DNA of 64,000 nucleotides from a virus, in IMG/VR virus record IMGVR_UViG_3300048835_000978, positions 1 to 64,000 of that record; one strand, 5' to 3'. This document shows, piece after piece, positions 17,367 to 25,075 of the stretch; positions within the stretch are counted from its first letter, which is position 1; the number at the start of each line of letters is the position of its first letter. The translations under genes were made by a program, and so were the position numbers. The notes below the pieces were generated by a model. It ran no database searches. It was given only the letters and a program-made list of their open reading frames with translations, and had not been told where the DNA came from.

Positions 17367-17657
17367 CTACTTCGCCACCCGCAACAGCGCCTGCTTTACG
17401 GTCAGCGGCTCGAAGCCAATAACCGGCCTGTCCAGCACGCTCAACAACTGCTTCGCCGCCGCCACGGCTGCCAGCGTTTCGTCTAGCTTGGCCTGTGCGT
17501 CCTCGCCGTCGCCAAAGTCGTCCAGTTGGACACCGCTCCAGAGTTCCAGCTTGCCCAGCGCGATTTGCGCGTTGGCTGCCAGTTCCACTTGCTGCTGCGC
17601 AAATTTCGCCAGTTGTGGCAAGATGGCTTGGCGGTCTGCTTGTCGATGTGCGCTCAT
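17367..17657 (-). CDS. Small alpha-helical protein
   Basis: 96 residues, mostly helical, alanine-rich (VELAANAQIALGKLELW, AQAKLDETLAAVAAAKQLL). No motif recognised. Lies in the same group of small genes downstream of a fibre-like gene. Confidence 0.5.
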   Translation of the reverse strand: MSAHRQADRQAILPQLAKFAQQQVELAANAQIALGKLELWSGVQLDDFGDGEDAQAKLDETLAAVAAAKQLLSVLDRPVIGFEPLTVKQALLRVAK

Positions 17658-17725
17658 TTTCGTTCTCCTGTTGGTTGTTGGTTACGTTACTGTCGTGATC
17701 GACTCTGTGCCGTGCGGTCGGTTTA

Positions 17726-17751
17726 GCGGGTCGTGTTCACGCACGGCCCGC
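17726..17751 (-). terminator. Hairpin after fibre-like gene (weak terminator)
   Basis: Arms 17726-17735 (GCGGGTCGTG) and 17742-17751 (CACGGCCCGC) pair over ten positions with one G-U, loop TTCACG-type. It follows the stop of the fibre-like gene at 17762, but no run of T follows it on the minus strand, so it may be an RNA-stabilising hairpin and not a true terminator. Confidence 0.35.
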
Positions 17752-17761
17752 GACTGTTTTG

Positions 17762-18940
17762 TTACCAAGATGCGATTGGCACCCGCTTCCATGTGTCCGT
17801 TGCCGTGCAGACGTAGATGAATCCGCTGTCCCAGCAAATGTCACCGGCGTTGCCAGTTGCCGATGCACTGGCTGGCGTCTTGGCGGTTCGCAGCCGCAGC
17901 ACGTCGCTGTTGATGTCTAGTAGTGCCGTACCGCTTGTGTCGCCGATAATAACCCGTCCGTCGTGGTCGATGTTCAGGCGGTCTGCGCCGGCCGTGATGT
18001 CAAAGACGCGGAACTTGCCGCTGTCGCCAGCGCCGCCCGTGCCTGCTCCGAAAAACCATTCGCGGTCACTGCCCCGCGTCGTTTTCAGATAGACGACGGC
18101 GTCGCTTTCGCCAGATACTGGTTCAATAATGACTTGTGCAAAGTACGGAGAGCCGACCGCATCCATCTTGAGATGCAGTGGCGACAGTGGTGTCACGCTG
18201 CCGATGGCAACGCGCCCGTTCTGCACCGTCAATATGTCGATTAGCGTCTGCGCCGTTGACCCGCTCGCACCCGCAACCGTCGATTGCAAGATCACGCTGG
18301 CAGGCGTGGCGTTGCCGGTGGACTGGCCAGGGGCTAGGACGAGATTCGAGCCTGCCGCGTTGCTGCCGGAGCCCGGCTTGCCGAGTAGGGACCGCAGCAT
18401 CAGGTCGCGGACGCTGCCGGCCGTGCCGTTGTTGATTTCGACCACACCAGCGGCGTTGCGGGCAATGGCAGTGTCAGGGAAAGTGGCTCCGATGATGCCT
18501 CCCCAAGCAAACATCCCGCTCTCTGGTCCGCGAATCCAACCTGACCCATTCACTTCCCATATACCAGTCACCACCCCATCTCTTGTAGAAGCGGACCCAA
18601 TAACAAGATCAGCACCACCGCCCCCGATATTCGTTACAAGCCTAATGCCTGTGGCTGCAATGTTTAAATAACCGGACTCGCTAGTGACTAGCCCTCTAGT
18701 TCCATCGTGGCTGATCTGCACTTCATCCGTGCCGGCTACCCCGCCAATCTGCCGCGCGATGAACGTCCCCAGCGAAATCACATCGCCTGCTGTGGCGTGA
18801 GACGTGCCGCGTAGCGTCAGATCCTCGCCACTCGCCGTGCCGCCAATCAGCGTCTGCCCGCCAGCGCGGCCCGCCAACAGCGCTACCGTGGAGTAGTCGC
18901 TGAATTGCGACAGCCTGCTAGGAATGAAGGTAATTGCCAT
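17762..18940 (-). CDS. Tail fibre/spike-like protein
   Basis: A 392-residue Gly/Ser/Thr-rich beta protein (AITFIPSRLSQFSDYSTV start; repeats such as GRVAIGSVTPLSPLHLKMDAV and GRVIIGDTSGTALLDI, which are typical of fibre 'structural repeat' regions) ending with GDICWDSGFIYVCTATDTW, the usual C-terminus of phage tail-fibre or head-decoration proteins in this style. No enzymatic motif. It probably forms a trimeric fibre used in adsorption. Confidence 0.65.
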   Translation of the reverse strand: MAITFIPSRLSQFSDYSTVALLAGRAGGQTLIGGTASGEDLTLRGTSHATAGDVISLGTFIARQIGGVAGTDEVQISHDGTRGLVTSESGYLNIAATGIRLVTNIGGGGADLVIGSASTRDGVVTGIWEVNGSGWIRGPESGMFAWGGIIGATFPDTAIARNAAGVVEINNGTAGSVRDLMLRSLLGKPGSGSNAAGSNLVLAPGQSTGNATPASVILQSTVAGASGSTAQTLIDILTVQNGRVAIGSVTPLSPLHLKMDAVGSPYFAQVIIEPVSGESDAVVYLKTTRGSDREWFFGAGTGGAGDSGKFRVFDITAGADRLNIDHDGRVIIGDTSGTALLDINSDVLRLRTAKTPASASATGNAGDICWDSGFIYVCTATDTWKRVPIASW

Positions 18941-18949
18941 TGGTGCCCC

Positions 18950-19189
18950 CTACATCTGCATTCCAGAGGTCGCAGAAGTCGTTTCGAGGTACAGCGAATT
19001 GCCTGCGCCGGATGCTGGGATAGCGGATGAAATTGGATCTGCGGCGACAATCTTCCCCGGCGTGCCTGTCGGATTGCTTGCCATGACCATGTTGCCGCCC
19101 GCTGCCGGCGACCCGTAGATCGTCTGCCCATCGGCGAACGGACGAATGCCATCGGCGGTCTGATACCAAACTGCGGGGGAACCAGGCAT
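18950..19189 (-). CDS. Small Gly/Ala-rich virion-like protein
   Basis: 79 residues starting MPGSPAVWYQTADGIRPF and rich in Gly, Ala, Ser and Pro; beta-type. Placed nine bases upstream of the fibre-like gene. No family recognised; probably a small structural or fibre-associated protein. Confidence 0.5.
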   Translation of the reverse strand: MPGSPAVWYQTADGIRPFADGQTIYGSPAAGGNMVMASNPTGTPGKIVAADPISSAIPASGAGNSLYLETTSATSGMQM

Positions 19190-19258
19190 GGGTTATGTCT
19201 CACGAAAGGCAGGGAAACTTGATATTCTGCAAAGTGGTGAGGGGGTGAGCATGGGCTG

Positions 19259-19573
19259 TTAGTTGGTGCCGGACGACCTGTTGCGAGCCAGTTGCTGAAC
19301 GTCGTGCTCAATGCGCTCGATGCGGCTTTCGAGGGCACTCTGCCGCTCGATCATGCCGGCTTGCTGAACTTCAATCCGAGCCAAAATATCCGTTTTCGTT
19401 TCCAGCTTGGTGAGCACAACCGCCATCTGAGACATCGTGTTCTCAGTAACGGCGATGCGCGTTTGCATATTGAGCCCCCACCAGGCGAACCCACCAGCGG
19501 GAGTCATTGCCAGCGAGGCCAGCGTAATCCACTCCGCAGCGCCAAGTTTTAATTTGCCGTTGCTGGAAGTCAC
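19259..19573 (-). CDS. Small membrane protein with coiled coil (lysis candidate)
   Basis: 104 residues. One hydrophobic segment (WITLASLAMTPAGGFAWWGL, ~15-35) followed by a long polar coiled coil (LETKTDILARIEVQQ, ALESRIERIEHDVQQLAR). This one-span plus coiled-coil layout is common for phage holin-associated or spanin-like proteins. The neighbouring lipoproteins and hydrolases agree. Function unproven. Confidence 0.5.
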   Translation of the reverse strand: MTSSNGKLKLGAAEWITLASLAMTPAGGFAWWGLNMQTRIAVTENTMSQMAVVLTKLETKTDILARIEVQQAGMIERQSALESRIERIEHDVQQLARNRSSGTN

Positions 19574-19701
19574 TTCGCTGCCCTCCTGGCAAAGAGCCGA
19601 TCGAACTTGACCAGGCGTCCCCTCCCCGCCGCGAGGCGTGCCAAACCGGAATCCCTGGCTGGCTGGTCAAGCTGATCGGCAATGTCAAGCAAACTCTGGC
19701 G

Positions 19702-20154
19702 CTACTTGGTTGCCGGCGCAGGCGTTACGGCCGCAACTGGCTCTGCCAATGGCGGCTCCGGCGCGGGCACAAAGCCGTTGTCTTTGAGCTGGGTCAACAG
19801 CCAGGGCCGCAGCTCGTTATCCTTCGCCAGATAGGCCAGCATTTTCTTGAAGACGCCTTGCAGCTCGCGGACGACGTTTTCCTTATTGGCGAACGCTTTC
19901 ACGGCCGAGCGAAGCTCGTGCAGCATGCCGCTGTAATCGCCAACAACATAGTTGCGGACGAATTCGGGCGTGCGAACGAACCCCCAGTTGGTGAGCACTT
20001 CGAACAGGTCCATGCCGGCCTTGCGGCGCTCCTCGATCTTGTCATCGACGCGGAACAGCATCTTGACGACCAGGAACGTACAGGCGACCGCCAGGGCAAC
20101 CATCACGCCGTCTTGCGGAGTGACCGCAATGTCAGCAAGCAGAAAAGGATTCAT
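19702..20154 (-). CDS. Single-span membrane protein in lysis region
   Basis: 150 residues. A hydrophobic segment at ~14-33 (GVMVALAVACTFLVVKMLF) then a charged, helical cytoplasmic-type domain and a Pro/Ala-rich tail. Could be a holin-like or host-takeover membrane protein; no family recognised. It starts about 50 bases downstream of the next envelope gene. Confidence 0.5.
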   Translation of the reverse strand: MNPFLLADIAVTPQDGVMVALAVACTFLVVKMLFRVDDKIEERRKAGMDLFEVLTNWGFVRTPEFVRNYVVGDYSGMLHELRSAVKAFANKENVVRELQGVFKKMLAYLAKDNELRPWLLTQLKDNGFVPAPEPPLAEPVAAVTPAPATK

Positions 20155-20209
20155 GTGATTTCTCTCCAGTGGTGTCAGGTGTATCTGCCGCGATCAACCG
20201 CCAGAGCGG

Positions 20210-20950
20210 TTACATCTTCACGCGGTTTTTGGTTTCCAGATAGGCGGCAATAGCTGCCGTGATCAGCGAGGCAATCGCCGCCAAGCCGAGCACGTTGGTT
20301 GGCTCTTCGGCCGGCGGCGTCGGTGCCAGCGGCTGTGGTCCGATGTCCGGGATGACTGGAATAGGATTCGGATTTGGATTCGGCTCCGGCGTCGGCGTTG
20401 GCGCCGGGTCAGGCCGCGGGCAGGGTCGGCCGAGCGCGTTGCGAATCATGGCCACCAGGGCTTGCGGCGAATCAGGGATATTGTGCGACGCGCACTTGAA
20501 AACCACCTTGCCATGGTTGCCGTACTGGTCCGGGCCTTGCAGCATGATGGCTGGAAACTGATTTTCAGGGACCGCAGAGGCAAACCGCGTGCGGTACATG
20601 GCCAGTGCCGGAGTGTAGTGGTTCCAATGCGTCTGCGCTTTAAGACTGGCCAGCGACGTATCGCTTTGGAACCAGCTCAGCATCACACGCTCTTGCGGCG
20701 TCGGATTGGTGTTGGTGAAGACAGTCAGGTAGTACGACTGGCCGTCTTCGGGCAGTTCGATGACGCGATCGGAAATCAGGCTATTGGCGGGCAGATCGAG
20801 CGCAGGCAATTGCAATTGCTGCCGCGGCTGCTGCTGTTGAATCTGGCTGGCTGCTTGGGCGTCGTTGTTCTGCTGGTAGTCGCGGACCAAGAACAGCGAT
20901 ACGGTCACGCATAGCGTGGCGATCGCCGCGTGAGTGAACGATACTTTCAT
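20210..20950 (-). CDS. Envelope protein with two terminal membrane segments
   Basis: 246 residues from ATG 20950. A signal-like N-terminus (MKVSFTHAAIATLCVTVSLFL), a Gln-rich linker, a ~130-residue soluble domain, a Pro/Asn repeat linker (PDPAPTPTPEPNPNPNP, ~185-205), and a C-terminal hydrophobic span (NVLGLAAIASLITAAIAAYL). The proline-rich linker suggests it stretches across the periplasm and wall. No enzyme motif; possible spanin-like role is inference. Confidence 0.55.
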   Translation of the reverse strand: MKVSFTHAAIATLCVTVSLFLVRDYQQNNDAQAASQIQQQQPRQQLQLPALDLPANSLISDRVIELPEDGQSYYLTVFTNTNPTPQERVMLSWFQSDTSLASLKAQTHWNHYTPALAMYRTRFASAVPENQFPAIMLQGPDQYGNHGKVVFKCASHNIPDSPQALVAMIRNALGRPCPRPDPAPTPTPEPNPNPNPIPVIPDIGPQPLAPTPPAEEPTNVLGLAAIASLITAAIAAYLETKNRVKM

Positions 20951-20994
20951 GTGATTCCCTCCACAGTTGAAGATGGACATTGCCGGCCTGGCGT

Positions 20995-21600
20995 CTACAG
21001 CCATGGCCTGGGCGGTGCGGGAGAGTAAACGGGTGTCAGCGCGAAGCCCCCGAATCCTTTCCATTTACTGATGAACGTCTCGCGGTCGACGTACTCGTGC
21101 TCCTTAATGTGATTGTTGTCCAGCAAAATCGCTTGGCGTCCGTCTTCGGTCCAACCGAAGAAGCAGATCGAATGACTTGGCTTGTAGAAAATCGTCGCCC
21201 CGCGTTTAGTCCTGCTGCACCAATCGAGAAAACCAACGTCGCCCTCAGTCGTGTAGGCGAATCGCAACCCCGCTTTCTCGCACTTATTGATCAGTCCGCC
21301 AGATGACTCGCCGCCGTGATACGTCTCGCGCCACCAGGCGGCCAAGTCTTCCATGCCCTGCCAGCGCATGATCATTTCAGTGCTGGCGTGGACACACGAG
21401 CCGCCGGAATAGTTCTTCATCCGCAGCTCGTAGGGCAGATCGACCGGCGGCACGCCAGTCCACGGATAGTCGCCGTAGCAGGTGCCAGGCGAATTGACGT
21501 AGGCGGCGTCGCTATAGGCCAGCGGACCAGAGCCGGTGCGAATCGTGCAGCCGGCAGCGAAAACGATCGCAATGATCGCCAGCGTGGCGAGTGGCTTCAT
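20995..21600 (-). CDS. Lipoprotein, C39/papain-like peptidase fold
   Basis: 201 residues from ATG 21600. Signal peptide with lipobox ending AAGC (Cys 18), followed by TIRTGSGPLA. The mature part contains NYSGGSCVHAST with a candidate catalytic Cys (69), PSHSICFFGW with His (~143), and LLDNN (~161) giving an Asp/Asn: the order C, H, N/D of the C39/papain-like family. It should act in the periplasm, perhaps cutting peptide crosslinks or processing a protein. Start overlaps the upstream stop as ATGA, so it is translationally coupled to the small lipoprotein gene. Confidence 0.68.
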   Translation of the reverse strand: MKPLATLAIIAIVFAAGCTIRTGSGPLAYSDAAYVNSPGTCYGDYPWTGVPPVDLPYELRMKNYSGGSCVHASTEMIMRWQGMEDLAAWWRETYHGGESSGGLINKCEKAGLRFAYTTEGDVGFLDWCSRTKRGATIFYKPSHSICFFGWTEDGRQAILLDNNHIKEHEYVDRETFISKWKGFGGFALTPVYSPAPPRPWL

Positions 21601-21803
21601 GGACAATCCTCCTTGATTGGACCCGGCACCGGCGTCGTATCCGGTGAAAAGGGCGGTTGCGGTCGCTGGTAATTGATGGCTGGCGCTGGGCACTGGCCGT
21701 CCGGGCAACAGCCGTCAGGGCCGCATTGCTGGGCTCCAGGAGTGCGAACCGTGCAGCCACCAACGGCAAGCAAGACCATCATCGCAGCGATCATTTGTTT
21801 CAT
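21597..21803 (-). CDS. Small lipoprotein
   Basis: 68 residues from ATG 21803, the ATG lying in an ATGA overlap with the preceding gene. Signal MKQMIAAMMVLLAVGGC with Cys 17 as lipid-attachment site, then TVRTPGAQQCGPDGCCPDGQC: a Cys-rich, Pro-rich short mature part. Small lipoproteins in this place of a phage genome often are outer-membrane spanin partners; the Cys cluster is unusual. Confidence 0.6.
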   Translation of the reverse strand: MKQMIAAMMVLLAVGGCTVRTPGAQQCGPDGCCPDGQCPAPAINYQRPQPPFSPDTTPVPGPIKEDCP

Positions 21804-21991
21804 TTGTCGCGATCCTTTTTCCACGGCACTTGAAAGTGGATGTAGTGATCGTGCCGCTGGGCGTCGTAGTGGTGGTGGTGGTCGTGGCCGTGCTGGTGCG
21901 TGGCCTTGCAGCCGCGACCCTGACAAACAAACAGACAGGCGACAGCCGCCAGGACCAGTACGATCATCAGGTTGCTTGTGTCTCGTTCCAT
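21800..21991 (-). CDS. Histidine-rich small membrane protein
   Basis: 63 residues. One N-terminal membrane segment (LMIVLVLAAVACLFVC, ~8-23) followed by a short, histidine-loaded tail (HQHGHDHHHHYDAQRHDHY). Such a tail could bind Zn, Ni or Cu. It is translationally coupled to the downstream lipoprotein gene (ATGA). The gene name and role are unknown. Confidence 0.55.
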   Translation of the reverse strand: MERDTSNLMIVLVLAAVACLFVCQGRGCKATHQHGHDHHHHYDAQRHDHYIHFQVPWKKDRDK

Positions 21992-22030
21992 CGCGCTCTA
22001 TCGCCGAACTGGCGACTCACATCCTCGGTT

Positions 22031-22684
22031 TCAAGGGCTTGGTTCTGGGCGGTTCGCTGGCCTCGCGAGCACTACAACCCAACATTTTCGGCCACGAGTA
22101 TCCTCTGCCATCGCACAGCCGAATTGAGTGAACTCAGGGTCGAGGATAGTCGCCTTATGGCCAGGTGATTGCAGCCAGCCATTGATAACGCTGATTGGTG
22201 TCTCGAAATCGCCGGCTACGACTTCACCAACCTTGCTTGCCGGATAGCCAGCGGCGCGCACGCGATCGGCAGGCCAACTTCCGCCTTGGCCTTGGTGTCC
22301 GAGCCTGCCAGTGCTGGCCATCCATTTGGCAAACTGGTCGGCGGCGGCCGTGAGCTTCTGGTCGCTAAACAGATAAAGGCAGTTGTTTCGGCTGCGCAAT
22401 CGAATGCCGAGCCGGATTTCCAGCTCTGTCACTGGATCGTCGACATGGATGTCGAGCGGGTCGTTCCAGTTGGGCAGTTGGTTTGGGAGTGGGGCTGGCG
22501 GCGGCGCCACGCTGGGCGGCGTGAGATTGACGCCTGGCCTGCGAGTCATCGCCAGGGGCTCTCCCGTCTTGATGGTACAGCCAGCGACAACGAGCACGAA
22601 AAGCAGGCGACCGACAAAGCGGCACGTCTCGTAGGCAATCGCGCTCCAGTGAAGGCCGTTGATGATGCTGGTAAGTCGATCCAT
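22031..22684 (-). CDS. CAP/SCP-domain lipoprotein
   Basis: 217 residues from ATG 22684. Lipobox VVAGC (Cys ~36) followed by TIKTGEPLA, then a Pro-rich linker and a CAP (SCP/PR-1-like) domain: LYLFSDQKLTAAADQFAKWM, GRLGHQ, ESPGHK-like 'NGWLQSPGHKATILDP' and 'FTQFGCAMAEDTRG'. CAP proteins are secreted and often act on walls or bind lipids. The lipobox sequence is strikingly similar to those of the two lipoproteins downstream. Earlier Met (22720) would add 12 residues. Confidence 0.75.
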   Translation of the reverse strand: MDRLTSIINGLHWSAIAYETCRFVGRLLFVLVVAGCTIKTGEPLAMTRRPGVNLTPPSVAPPPAPLPNQLPNWNDPLDIHVDDPVTELEIRLGIRLRSRNNCLYLFSDQKLTAAADQFAKWMASTGRLGHQGQGGSWPADRVRAAGYPASKVGEVVAGDFETPISVINGWLQSPGHKATILDPEFTQFGCAMAEDTRGRKCWVVVLARPANRPEPSP

Positions 22685-22727
22685 GTCGAAAACTCGCTGA
22701 AAAGTCCTGTTGCCCGCCAAAAAGCCG

Positions 22728-23153
22728 CTAGTTTTGTAGTTCGACTACGCTTTTTTCGCCTAGCTTTTGGCCAGTGGTTTTTCGCTCGGTGCAGCGACAT
22801 GGCTTCTGACAGTCGCATGACACGACGCAAAGGCAGGCCCCGCCGCCGCCGTCCTGGTGAATTCGCGGCTCGGCCTCCAGGGTGATTGGTTCGGTCGAGT
22901 GAACGGTCAGCTCAGTATTGGACTTGCCCAGATAGGTGTACCGCAGTTCTCCGCGGCTGTTGTATTCCCAGCGATACATGTTGCCAGTGCGGAACGCCGC
23001 ACCCGGCCAGGCCGGAGAGAGCGGCGCGATCGTGAACCCGGTGACGGGCTGCCACTTGACTTCGTTGGAAGCCTGGATCGAAGCGGCAATCATCAATCCA
23101 ATCCAGATGCCGGCGAAAACAAAGTACATCGCTCCAGCGATATAACGAGCCAT
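22728..23153 (-). CDS. Membrane-anchored Cys-rich protein
   Basis: About 141 residues from ATG 23153, with GGAG nine bases upstream (an ATG at 23168 is possible). An N-terminal membrane span (YIAGAMYFVFAGIWIGLMIAA) leads to a beta domain and a Cys-rich C-terminus (GGACLCVVSCDCQKPCRC). No known family; envelope location expected. Confidence 0.55.
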   Translation of the reverse strand: MARYIAGAMYFVFAGIWIGLMIAASIQASNEVKWQPVTGFTIAPLSPAWPGAAFRTGNMYRWEYNSRGELRYTYLGKSNTELTVHSTEPITLEAEPRIHQDGGGGACLCVVSCDCQKPCRCTERKTTGQKLGEKSVVELQN

Positions 23154-23154
23154 T

Positions 23155-23754
23155 TCAGTCAACTCCATCGAGGGTGAACGCATATCTCCAGAGCATGCTG
23201 TGGGACAGGTCGCCCGGCTCTGTAATGCGGTCGGAAATGTTGGGAACGGGGTCGATTTTGCCGCCCAGTCGGGCGGACGTGCTGACGGCGAATGAGCAGA
23301 ATTTCGGCAGCCACGAGGGGTCGCCGATGTCATCCATTTCCGGCTTGATGAACAGCCGGACAAACGGCAGATGCAGCAGCGCGGCTGAGTAGATTGCGGT
23401 CCATCCGTAGGGCTCGCCAACGGAGTGAGTGAACATGTGCCGCACTGCGCCCGCGCGGTCGTATTGGTCTTCGAATTCCTGTCGGACGCGATACACGTCC
23501 CAGCGGCCAGGGTGATCTTTGACTTGGCTCCGCAAGCTGACGCAGCGGCCGCCAACGCCTTCGCACATTTCCATCACCGCGGGGATGCCGTTCCAGACGC
23601 AATACATGGCCGCGTGGCTGTAGATCGAGCGGCTGGCTGTGCGAATCAGCTTGGAGAACGAGAAGACTCCGTAGCCACGAAACAGCAGCAAGTCGCCGTC
23701 GGCCATGTGATCGACGGCTTTCGCGAGCGACATGCTGTTGGTTTCAGGTGACAC
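23155..23754 (-). CDS. YiiX/NlpC-P60-like papain-fold hydrolase
   Basis: About 199 residues from GTG 23754, chosen because AGGAC lies seven bases upstream; ATG 23733 would give 192. The start DGDLLLFRGYGVFSFSKLI and YSHAAMYC (His ~47, Ala-rich strand) are the DUF830/YiiX pattern of permuted NlpC/P60 proteins, and KFCSFAVS near the C-terminus supplies the Cys. This fold includes amidases, peptidases and lipid hydrolases. With the CAP and C39-like lipoproteins around it, it is a lysin candidate. Confidence 0.66.
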   Translation of the reverse strand: MSPETNSMSLAKAVDHMADGDLLLFRGYGVFSFSKLIRTASRSIYSHAAMYCVWNGIPAVMEMCEGVGGRCVSLRSQVKDHPGRWDVYRVRQEFEDQYDRAGAVRHMFTHSVGEPYGWTAIYSAALLHLPFVRLFIKPEMDDIGDPSWLPKFCSFAVSTSARLGGKIDPVPNISDRITEPGDLSHSMLWRYAFTLDGVD

Positions 23755-23761
23755 GGCAGTC

Positions 23762-23911
23762 CTATTTGCAGATGAGTGATTGCCTCCCGGTCCCACTGCA
23801 CGCCGGGCAGGTCGCCTCGACCTTTTTGCTTGGATCGACTTGCGACTTGTAAATCAGCTTCCCCTTGCCGCCACAGGACTCGCAAGGTCGCCTGGGTTGC
23901 TGATTCTCCAT
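23762..23911 (-). CDS. DnaJ-type zinc-finger protein
   Basis: 49 residues from ATG 23911 (GGAG eight bases upstream; a GTG at 24016 would extend it to 84). CESCGGKG and CPACSGTG form the paired CxxCxGxG motif of DnaJ zinc fingers, binding one or two zinc ions. Very small DnaJ-zinc proteins occur in many phages; function unknown, chaperone or protein-protein contact likely. Confidence 0.65.
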   Translation of the reverse strand: MENQQPRRPCESCGGKGKLIYKSQVDPSKKVEATCPACSGTGRQSLICK

Positions 23912-24012
23912 GACGATCACTCCATCGACTGTTAGCTGCCCGCACGTCTTCCAGGCGCGGTCGACGTGCGGGCTGCGAGTGGGGGCTTCACACACTCGCG
24001 ACTGCTCTTGAA

Positions 24013-24594
24013 TCACTTTCCGCCGCCAGAACCGGCCGGCTCTTTCCTGGTGGTCGTGGCAGGAACTTCAACGCGGTCGGTCCAGCGCTGATCTTCAGGC
24101 TTGTGCAGCTTTCCCAGCGCGCCCTTGCGTCGCTTGCCAGGCAGCTTGCGGGCCTCCTCCGATGACATCAGTTCGCCGCTAACGACGCGGGCATAGCCAG
24201 CCTCGACCGTGCGCGCCATCTCGTACAGCCAGGTCTTGATTTCGTCCTGGCTCATGTTTTCCTTGACCGACTGCGGCCAGGGCTTGGTGGGCGAAAAGAA
24301 CGACGGATACTGAGACATGATCGGCTTGATCTTCTCCCAGATCGCGTGCCCCTCCGGCGTGCCGCCGTCCTTGGGCTCGGCCAGCGGGTCAAAGACCACG
24401 CCTGTTTTCTTGTCGACATCCAGGCTGATATGAATGCCTGGAATGAAATGGACTGTCGAAATCGCCTTGAGTGATTCCGCCTTGTCCTTTTGCGCCACGT
24501 TGGCGGTGTCCCAGCGGCCACGCAACCGCCGCATGAGCGGCTTGAACGTGTGGCTTTCATTGCGAGGACCGGCAATCTCGATCACAACTTTCAT
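24013..24594 (-). CDS. Hypothetical protein, basic C-terminus
   Basis: 193 residues. Mixed alpha/beta N-terminal half (VVIEIAGPRNESHTFKPL, then a FIPGIHISLDVDKKTG strand) and a Lys/Arg-rich tail (LPGKRRKGALGKLHK). No known domain. Located just left of the capsid operon; may bind nucleic acid. Confidence 0.5.
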   Translation of the reverse strand: MKVVIEIAGPRNESHTFKPLMRRLRGRWDTANVAQKDKAESLKAISTVHFIPGIHISLDVDKKTGVVFDPLAEPKDGGTPEGHAIWEKIKPIMSQYPSFFSPTKPWPQSVKENMSQDEIKTWLYEMARTVEAGYARVVSGELMSSEEARKLPGKRRKGALGKLHKPEDQRWTDRVEVPATTTRKEPAGSGGGK

Positions 24595-24636
24595 GCGTGA
24601 AACCCCCAGATGGAAAACAGAAGCAAAATAGGTGGA

Positions 24637-24975
24637 TCAGAAGCTCCTGGCCCGAAGCGTCGCCAAGCACTTCGCCAGGATGTCGACGTTTTTTTGCCGC
24701 AGCTTATTCAGTCGACGCTCGCGGTCGCCTTGTTTGGTCGTGTCGCCTTCGGGCACCGGAACCGGCAATTCGATGGCCCAGACCCAATCGATCAAGCCAC
24801 GCTCATTGACGTTGACGTTGCCCGGATCGTTGTCGCGCGCTCGCCACGGCTCGGCGGCTGGGACGATACCAAGTTCGATGGCGCGAGCATTCGCAGCCTC
24901 GGAGAACTTCTTGATGCTGATGGCCGACGCCCCCAGCAGCCAGATTCGGATCAGATTCTCGTTTGCTTGATTCAT
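24637..24975 (-). CDS. Hypothetical protein after the capsid gene
   Basis: 112 residues from ATG 24975. A helical N-terminus (LIRIWLLGASAISIKKF) and a charged C-terminus (GDRERRLNKLRQKNVDILAKC). No motif. It lies just after the terminator that follows the major capsid gene, so it needs read-through or its own promoter. Confidence 0.5.
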   Translation of the reverse strand: MNQANENLIRIWLLGASAISIKKFSEAANARAIELGIVPAAEPWRARDNDPGNVNVNERGLIDWVWAIELPVPVPEGDTTKQGDRERRLNKLRQKNVDILAKCLATLRARSF

Positions 24976-24987
24976 GGTCGAGTGAGT

Positions 24988-25031
24988 TGAAAAACGGCTG
25001 GCGCCGGCCGATGGAAAAACCGGCGCCAGCC
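24988..25031 (-). terminator. Intrinsic terminator after major capsid gene
   Basis: Arms GGCTGGCGCCGG (24996-25007) and CCGGCGCCAGCC (25020-25031) form a perfect 12-bp GC stem with a 12-base loop; on the minus strand the stem is followed at once by GTTTTT (24990-24995). It stands 45 bases after the capsid stop at 25076, as expected for a strong capsid transcript end. Confidence 0.85.
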
Positions 25032-25075
25032 TGTGCAGCGACTTCCAGACCCCGCAGCCGGAAGTGGCAGGTGAA

